Assembly (NCBI GenBank): GCA_038212215.1
Contig: JBBQUT010000044.1
Coordinates: forward strand, 1-27,845
Source of the DNA: JALZAI01 sp038212215
GTDB taxonomy: Bacteria; Actinomycetota; Actinomycetes; Mycobacteriales; Jatrophihabitantaceae
DNA length: 27,845 nt
Direction: 5' to 3'
In this document: piece after piece, positions 23,141 to 27,845 of the stretch
How the letters are laid out: each line of letters starts with the position of its first letter
Position numbering within the stretch: the first letter of the stretch is position 1
The notes under the pieces: generated by a model
What the model saw: the letters and a program-made list of their open reading frames with translations, nothing else
Told to the model about the DNA's origin: nothing
Database searches by the model: none
Position numbers and translations under genes: made by a program

Positions 23141-24273
23141 ACCCCATCACGCTGGCGTGGCGCGCTGACGGTCCGCCCGATGCGCCGAAGCTGGTGCTAC
23201 TGAATTCGGTCGGCAGTACCACCGAGATGTGGACGCCCGTGCTGGCACCGCTGGCCGAACAGTTCCACGTCATCCGCATCGACACCCGTGGCCACGGTGC
23301 CTCGCCTCCGGCACCCGCCGGAGCGCCGCATTTGATGGCCGACCTGGCTGGCGACGTCATCGGCGTCCTGGACGAGTTGGGCCTGGAACGCGTGCACCTG
23401 GCCGGGCTGTCGCTGGGCGGCATGATCGGGATGTGGCTCGCCGTGCACCGCCCCGAGCGGATCGCGCGGCTCGCCCTGCTGTGCACGTCCGCCCGCCTCG
23501 CACCGGCCCAGGCCTGGCTCGATCGGGCCGCGACGGTGCGCACGCAGGGAATGGCCGCGATTGCCGACAACGTCGTCGGTCGCTGGATCACGCCAGCGCT
23601 GGCCGAGCGTGACGTCGAACTCGAGACACGCTTGCTCGACACCGTCCGCAGCATCGACCCCGAGTCCTACGGGCAATGCTGCGAAGCGATCGCGGCCGCC
23701 GATCAGCGTCCCGATCTCGCGCGGATCGCGGCACCCACCCTGTGTATCGCCGGTGCGCAGGACCCGGCGACACCGCCCGAACACCTGCGCTTGATCGCCG
23801 ACCACGTCGCGGGCGCGCGCCTGGAAATCCTGGAACCCGCCGCGCACGTGGCAACTTACGAGCAACCCGGCCAGGTGGCGCAGCTGCTGCTCAACCACTT
23901 TCGTGCCGGTGCCACCGTCGCCGCGGGCTTCGCGCGCCGGCGCGCGGTGCTCGGCGACGAGCACGTCGACCGCGCGCTCGCTGCGACGACCGCGTTCACC
24001 ACGCCGTTCCAGGACTTCATCACCCGCTACGCATGGGGCGACGTGTGGACGCGTCCAGGACTGGGACGCCGCGACCGTTCGATCGTCACGCTTGCCGCGC
24101 TGGTGACCCTCGGCGCTGAGCACGAGATCGCGATGCATGTGCGAGGCGCCCTGCGTAACGGGTTGAGTGCTCAAGAGATCGGGGAGGTGTTGCTGCACAC
24201 CGCGGTCTATGCGGGCGTGCCCCGCGCTAACCGGGCGTTCGCCGTCGCGAAGGACGTCATCGCCGAGGACTGA
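23137..24273 (+). CDS. pcaL: Fused 3-oxoadipate enol-lactonase / 4-carboxymuconolactone decarboxylase
   Basis: This 378-residue bifunctional protein (PcaL, also called PcaDC) joins two consecutive steps. Residues 1-255 are an alpha/beta hydrolase (PcaD) with nucleophile S92 in GLSLGGM, D209 in GAQDPATPP and H237 in PAAHVATYE. Residues about 265-378 are a carboxymuconolactone decarboxylase (PcaC) domain (RRAVLGDEHVDRAL, WGDVWTRPGLGRRDRSIVTLAAL-type block, AMHVRGALRNGLSAQEIGEVLLHTAVYAGVPRA in segments). It converts 4-carboxymuconolactone through the enol-lactone to 3-oxoadipate. Such fusions are typical of actinobacteria. The ATG overlaps the pcaB stop. The stop codon abuts that of the convergent ZIP gene, leaving no space for a terminator. 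Confidence 0.95.
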   Translation: MNPITLAWRADGPPDAPKLVLLNSVGSTTEMWTPVLAPLAEQFHVIRIDTRGHGASPPAPAGAPHLMADLAGDVIGVLDELGLERVHLAGLSLGGMIGMWLAVHRPERIARLALLCTSARLAPAQAWLDRAATVRTQGMAAIADNVVGRWITPALAERDVELETRLLDTVRSIDPESYGQCCEAIAAADQRPDLARIAAPTLCIAGAQDPATPPEHLRLIADHVAGARLEILEPAAHVATYEQPGQVAQLLLNHFRAGATVAAGFARRRAVLGDEHVDRALAATTAFTTPFQDFITRYAWGDVWTRPGLGRRDRSIVTLAALVTLGAEHEIAMHVRGALRNGLSAQEIGEVLLHTAVYAGVPRANRAFAVAKDVIAED

Positions 24274-25188
24274 TCAGACCCCGGCCGCCGTGACGATCGC
24301 GTCGGTCAGGAATCCCGCGATCAGCCCGATCAGAATCCCGTAGCCGAGCAAATCCGCGCGCTTGGCGCGGGACGCGACGCCGACGAGTTGCATCACCACA
24401 TAGATGATCGAACCGGCGGCGAGGGTCAGGAATGCGACGGAGAGCACCTCGCTGGTGAACTGGTATCCGACCAGCGTGCCGGCGAACGTAGGGCCGCCTG
24501 CGATCAGCGCCAGGCCCAGCAACGTGCCCCAACTCGGCACCCGTACGGCGCCGGTCTCGTCCAGGTCACCGGCCAGCGGGGCGACGATCCCGAAACCCTC
24601 GGTCGCGTTGTGCAGCGCGAATCCGATGACGAGCAAGGTGGCCAGCGCGATCTCGCTGCGCGCGGCCGACTGGCCGATCGCGAGCCCCTCGGCGAAGTTG
24701 TGCAGACCGATGCCGACCGCGATCAGCAGGGCCAGGCGCCGCGCCGGCGATCGGGTGAGTGATGGTGCGGTCTCGACAAGGGTGGCCACGCCCCGGGCCG
24801 ACGACGGAGGCGCGGGATCGGGCACCGCGATGCGGTGGCTAGCGCCGGGCGGGTCCTGCGCCCGCTTGCGGGTCATGAACTTCTCGTAGCCGATCATCGA
24901 CAGCAGACCCGCGGTGAGGCCGCCAGCGAAAAGCACGCCGTAGCCGATCGCCGTGCCCAGCCCGCCGTTGGCGTGGTCGCCGGTGTGGAACCCCGCAAGT
25001 GCTGCGTCGATGGGCTCCCATGCCGCGGAGAGCACGTCCCAGACCAGGAACAACAACACCCCTACTGCCACCGCGTTGAGCACGAGGCGCAGGTTCGGCG
25101 CCGGCCGCCGCATGCGTCCCACTGGCATACCGAGCAGGATGGTGACCCCGGCGATAAAGCCGAGCAGTAGCGTTTCGGGTAGGTTCAC
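24274..25188 (-). CDS. ZIP family metal transporter
   Basis: This 304-residue inner-membrane transporter starts at the GTG at 25188, with AAGGGGG four bases upstream; an in-frame ATG at 25212 lies within the operator and has no ribosome binding site. It has about eight membrane segments. The central ZIP motif is GIGLHNFAEGLAIG in TM4, matched by VIGFALHNATEGFGIV in TM5; the His and Glu residues form the metal site. A hydrophilic loop (about residues 110-150) separates TM3 and TM4 but is not His-rich. ZIP proteins import Zn, Fe or Mn. The DtxR-like palindrome over its promoter points to iron or manganese rather than zinc control; this is inference. Confidence 0.92.
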   Translation of the reverse strand: MNLPETLLLGFIAGVTILLGMPVGRMRRPAPNLRLVLNAVAVGVLLFLVWDVLSAAWEPIDAALAGFHTGDHANGGLGTAIGYGVLFAGGLTAGLLSMIGYEKFMTRKRAQDPPGASHRIAVPDPAPPSSARGVATLVETAPSLTRSPARRLALLIAVGIGLHNFAEGLAIGQSAARSEIALATLLVIGFALHNATEGFGIVAPLAGDLDETGAVRVPSWGTLLGLALIAGGPTFAGTLVGYQFTSEVLSVAFLTLAAGSIIYVVMQLVGVASRAKRADLLGYGILIGLIAGFLTDAIVTAAGV

Positions 25189-25199
25189 ACGGCCCCCTT

Positions 25200-25223
25200 G
25201 TAGGTAAGGCATACCTTACCTAC
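25200..25223 (-). promoter_or_regulatory. DtxR/IdeR/MntR-type operator of ZIP gene
   Basis: Perfect ten-base arms GTAGGTAAGG / CCTTACCTAC surround CATA, ending 12 bases before the GTG start. The 19-base iron box consensus (TTAGGTWAG then SCTWACCTWA) is matched at about 16 positions by 25200-25218. The palindrome overlaps the proposed -10 element, so a metal-loaded repressor would block transcription. Confidence 0.8.
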
Positions 25224-25240
25224 GCGGGCCCCACGGTCAA
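25213..25240 (-). promoter_or_regulatory. Predicted promoter of ZIP gene
   Basis: On the minus strand TTGACC (25235-25240) and TAAGGT (25213-25218) are separated by 16 bases. Transcription would start near 25206, giving a leader of about 18 bases that still includes the AAGGGGG ribosome binding site. Confidence 0.5.
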
Positions 25241-25273
25241 GCCCTTCGGGTCAAGAAAGAACTTCAGAAACAA

Positions 25274-25302
25274 TGCAGCCCCCGGGAAACCCGGGGGCTG
25301 CA
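25274..25302 (-). terminator. Intrinsic terminator of cold-shock gene
   Basis: Arms of 13 bases (25274-25286 and 25290-25302) are perfectly complementary around a three-base loop. On the minus strand the stem is followed by a T-rich tail (ATTGTTTCTG). It lies 28 bases past the cold-shock stop codon and insulates the ZIP gene downstream. Confidence 0.9.
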
Positions 25303-25330
25303 TCAGCAGTACTCGATGGTGCGAAGCGAA

Positions 25331-25534
25331 TCAGACGGGGCGGACGTTGCTCGCCTGCGGGCCCTTGGGACCGGCCTCGACGTTGAACTCCACACGCTGG
25401 TTCTCGTCCAGGCTGCGGTAGCCGTCCGAGGCGATGGCGGAGTAGTGGACGAAAACGTCCTTGCCACCCTCGTCAGGCGTGATGAAGCCGAAGCCCTTTT
25501 CGCTGTTGAACCACTTAACAATTCCCTGAGTCAT
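25331..25534 (-). CDS. Cold-shock protein (CspA family)
   Basis: This 67-residue single OB-fold protein binds single-stranded nucleic acids and acts as an RNA chaperone. It starts MTQGIVKWFNSEKGFGFITP, with RNP1 KGFGFI (about residues 13-18) and RNP2 VFVHYSA (about 27-33), and ends QASNVRPV. All core aromatic residues are present and the length is typical. The ATG at 25534 has AAGGAG seven bases upstream. The 5' region can form hairpins (see 25535-25844) and could contain a long leader as in other csp genes. A strong terminator follows. Confidence 0.97.
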   Translation of the reverse strand: MTQGIVKWFNSEKGFGFITPDEGGKDVFVHYSAIASDGYRSLDENQRVEFNVEAGPKGPQASNVRPV

Positions 25535-25844
25535 ACGAATCTCCTTCGCTCAGGCATTCGAGCGCACAACGTGTGCGACTCGGGTCGTGCGGTGGGCCTG
25601 ACACTCGAAAGAGATGTAAGACGTGCAACGCGATTGCACGGTCGTGCACCGGCACTTCCCGGTCCGTGACTCGTACAGAACAACCAGCCAATAAGCTAGC
25701 ACGACCAGCTCCATACTTCGCTACCCGGCGAGACTTTAACCGAATCAGGTGTGCTCAGGTGGCTATTCAGCGCCCGACACGACATCCTGGAAACATCCGG
25801 CACCGCCCTCTGCGCTCGTCGGTCTCGACATCCGGAGGACGCCC
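25535..25844. other. 310-base divergent region between csp and desaturase genes
   Basis: This holds the upstream regions of the divergent cold-shock and desaturase genes, both of which respond to cold in many bacteria. A hairpin CGTGCAA / TTGCACG (25622-25640, five-base loop) is followed by another GTGCAC at 25644. About 90 bases separate it from the csp start, so it may lie in a csp leader. I see no confident promoter pair and no gene; frames open through it have no homology. Confidence 0.45.
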
Positions 25845-26888
25845 ATGACCACCACCCTCGACGCGCCGCGAGGCAGCGATTTCGCCGGACTCAGCCGCGC
25901 CGTTCGTGCCGCGCGGCTGCTCGATCGGCGCCGGGGCAATTACGCCGTGCGGATTGCGGTCACCGGACTCGCACTGGTCGGCGCCTGGCTCGCCTTCGCG
26001 CTGGTCGGCGACTCGTGGTATCAGACCATCGTCGCGGCGGTGCTCGGTGTGGTGTTCACCCAAGTCGCCTTCCTCGGCCACGACGGCGGTCATCAGCAGA
26101 TCGCGCGCAAGCGCGCCGGGAACGACGCCGCGGGGCTGCTGGCAGGGAACCTGCTCACCGGCCTGAGCATCGGCTGGTGGGTCGACAAGCACAACCGGCA
26201 TCACGCCAATCCGAACAAGGAACAGCACGACCCGGACATCGGCGAGAGCGTGCTGGCTTTCACCACCGGCGCAGTTGCCCGGCGCACCGGTCGCATCGGC
26301 CGCAAGATCGCCGCCTACCAGGCGTGGTTGTTCTTCCCGCTGCTCACTCTCGAGGGCATCAGCCTGCACGCGCTGAGCATCGCCTGGCTGCTCGGCTCAC
26401 GGCGTGGACGGTTGCGGCGCACCGAGCTCGTGCTGCTCGCCATCCACCTGGTGGCGTACTTCGCCGCCGTGCTGCTCGTGCTGTCCCCCGCGAAGGCCCT
26501 GGTGTTCGTGGTGATCCACCAGGGGATCTTCGGGCTCTACATGGGCTGCTCGTTCGCGCCGAACCACAAGGGCATGACGGTCGTCGGTGCGCACGAGACG
26601 CTGGACTTCCTGCACAAACAGGTGGTGACCTCCCGCAACGTCCGCGGTGGTTGGTTCACCGATCTGCTGCTGGGCGGCCTGAACTACCAGATCGAGCACC
26701 ACTTGTTCCCGAGCATGCCGCGGCCCTCGCTGCGAAAGGCGCAGGCGCTGGTACGCGCCTACTGCCAGGAACGTGCAATCCCCTACGCCGAGGCCAGCCT
26801 GCTCGGCTCGTACGTGCTTGCGGTGCGGCATCTGCACGACATCGGCCGTCCGCTGCGCACGAACTCCGCAGGGACGTCCGCGCCCTGA
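25845..26888 (+). CDS. Membrane fatty acid desaturase (acyl-lipid/acyl-CoA type)
   Basis: This 347-residue di-iron membrane enzyme introduces a double bond into acyl chains. The ATG at 25845 follows a strong GGAGGA; frames upstream are not credible. The three histidine boxes are complete: H79-D-G-G-H83, H116-N-R-H119-H120 and Q-I-E-H285-H286. Hydrophobic segments flank them (VRIAVTGLALVGAWLAFALV, VVFTQVAFLG, ELVLLAIHLVAYFAAVLLVL, ALVFVVIHQGIFGLYMG). The order and length fit the actinobacterial DesA3-like/delta-9 or linoleoyl-type group without a cytochrome b5 domain, so it would need an external electron donor, none of which is adjacent. Regioselectivity cannot be read from sequence. It is divergent from csp. 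Confidence 0.93.
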   Translation: MTTTLDAPRGSDFAGLSRAVRAARLLDRRRGNYAVRIAVTGLALVGAWLAFALVGDSWYQTIVAAVLGVVFTQVAFLGHDGGHQQIARKRAGNDAAGLLAGNLLTGLSIGWWVDKHNRHHANPNKEQHDPDIGESVLAFTTGAVARRTGRIGRKIAAYQAWLFFPLLTLEGISLHALSIAWLLGSRRGRLRRTELVLLAIHLVAYFAAVLLVLSPAKALVFVVIHQGIFGLYMGCSFAPNHKGMTVVGAHETLDFLHKQVVTSRNVRGGWFTDLLLGGLNYQIEHHLFPSMPRPSLRKAQALVRAYCQERAIPYAEASLLGSYVLAVRHLHDIGRPLRTNSAGTSAP

Positions 26889-26911
26889 TGTCGGCGTAGC
26901 TGCGCGGGCGC

Positions 26912-27705
26912 TCAGGCGGACAGCGGGATCGAGGCAACCATCGGCAGCGGCCGGGTCGCCTCGACGAGAGCGAGCGCAGCGGATTCGGGCAGGGGTCGCG
27001 ACATCAGGTAGCCCTGGCCGCGGTCGCAGCCGAGCGCGATCAGGGCGTCACGCTGCGCGGGATGCTCGATGCCTTCCGCGACGAGGGTGAGCTGCAAGTC
27101 GTGTGCGAATGTGCAGATGCCGGCCAGGAACATGTCAGTCGCCCCTGACTCGTGGGCCAGCGGATCGATGAAAGACTTGTCGATCTTGATCACATCGACG
27201 GGGAAGTTACGCAGGTAGCTCAGTGATGCGTAGCCGGTGCCGAAGTCGTCGATCGCAATGCGTACACCCAGTCCCTTGAGCTGGCGGTCGCGGTTCGCCC
27301 GGTTCAGCGCCTGCTCGACCCTGTCGCGAAACAAGGCCCGATTAGCCAGCCCCGTCAGAGCATCGTGGAACGCTTGGTAGCGCAGGTCGTTCTGCAAACC
27401 CTGCTGGGCGTCCAGCGAGGTTCGCAGCTCGCCGGCGTGGATCTCGAGCGCCTCGGCCTGACGCTGGGTTCGCAGCAGCAAGAGTGCTGCGCGGCAGGTG
27501 ACCAGAGCGAACAGCACGATGGCGAGCACGGCCAGGAACGGGACGTCGGCGGGGCTGTCCGCGAGTCCGGCGACGAGCAGGATGGCGGGCGGATGAAGCA
27601 GGCGAGCCCGACCAACGGCAGGCGACGGGCGCGCGGACGCACAGTGCGCAGCGGGAGTGTCGTGGTCGCCATCGACGGGTGCAGCGCGGCCACCGCAAGG
27701 AGCAC
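26912..27705 (-). pseudogene. Decayed GGDEF-EAL (c-di-GMP) gene with internal deletion and frameshift
   Basis: From 27705 the minus strand encodes LLAVAALHPSM, typical of the membrane region of actinobacterial GGDEF-EAL proteins, followed by VGLACFI. At about 27590 the frame shifts and continues as PPAILLVAGLADSPADVPFL, AVLAIVLFALVTCRAALLLL and a coiled linker. The GGDEF start (HDALTGLANRALFRDRVEQA) then jumps at about 27280 to the middle of an EAL domain (LKGLGVRIAIDDFGTGYASL, VIKIDKSFID, VAEGIEHPAQRDAL, GQGYLMSRPLP). The GGDEF active loop and the EAL motif are both missing. The 5' end is cut at 27706. Neither synthesis nor hydrolysis of c-di-GMP should be possible. Expression of a 205-residue remnant from 27529 cannot be excluded. 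Confidence 0.85.
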
Positions 27706-27845
27706 CTAGTACTGCAGCCGTAGATCGTGATTTTTGATGTTGGAGCCGCGGTGATCAGCGTTTCTGCCGGGTGTGAGGCGGCCACCGGGCGAGCATCGAT
27801 TGTTTGTGTGGAACAACGAGAACGCCGCGGTGGCCGCGGCTCACA
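27706..27845. mobile_element. Possible insertion-sequence end at right edge
   Basis: Coding homology of the GGDEF-EAL gene stops exactly at CTAGTACTGCAG (27706-27717). The sequence beyond (for example TAGATCGTGATTTTTGATG at 27720-27738) resembles terminal regions of actinobacterial insertion sequences, from memory only. No transposase is visible before the window ends; a short plus-strand frame starting GTGTGGAACAACGAG near 27808 continues past the edge. The family is not assigned. Confidence 0.35.

Noticed and set aside
1..27845. CRISPR array, rRNA genes or prophage
   Set aside because: No regularly spaced repeats, no rRNA sequences and no phage structural genes were found in the window.

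Overview
This is high-GC DNA with actinobacterial gene content: an F420-type (DDN-like) oxidoreductase, a fused PcaD-PcaC protein (PcaL type), a DtxR/IdeR-like metal box, an RsbW-like kinase-fold protein, CYTH-CHAD and TIGR02611 proteins, GTG starts, and a tRNA gene without an encoded CCA end. The genus cannot be fixed from this window. It reads as ordinary chromosome, but both ends carry truncated genes next to sequence that looks foreign.

Layout. 1-405: remnant of a slipin/stomatin gene, cut off after its N-terminal part. 654-1904: a small conserved protein, an RsbW-like ATP-binding regulator, and a protein consisting only of sigma-70 region 4. 2030-8696: a cluster of mostly exported proteins, several with a predicted beta-propeller fold (SMP-30/gluconolactonase-like, DUF4331, a small Tat-signal protein, TIGR03118, and a divergently transcribed Asp-box protein). 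8733-11753: a hypothetical protein, a CYTH-CHAD protein, a DDN-family oxidoreductase and a YCII-related protein. 11981-15631: a large secreted multidomain GH2 glycosidase. 15808-15879: tRNA-Val(CAC). 15953-16324: a TIGR02611 membrane protein.

16732-24273 holds the metabolic core: eight same-strand genes, pobA-pcaI-pcaJ-pcaF-pcaH-pcaG-pcaB-pcaDC. They encode the whole protocatechuate branch of the beta-ketoadipate pathway. PobA hydroxylates 4-hydroxybenzoate to protocatechuate, PcaHG opens the ring, PcaB cycloisomerises, fused PcaDC decarboxylates and hydrolyses to 3-oxoadipate, PcaIJ activates it with CoA and PcaF cleaves it to succinyl-CoA and acetyl-CoA. Most junctions are ATGA or GTGA overlaps, so translation is probably coupled. 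No regulator or uptake gene for the pathway lies in the window.

24274-27705: a ZIP metal transporter whose promoter overlaps a near-perfect DtxR-family palindrome, a cold-shock protein with a strong terminator, a membrane fatty-acid desaturase, and a decayed GGDEF-EAL gene. The last has lost the middle of both domains, carries a frameshift, and is cut at its 5' end by sequence resembling an insertion-sequence terminus.
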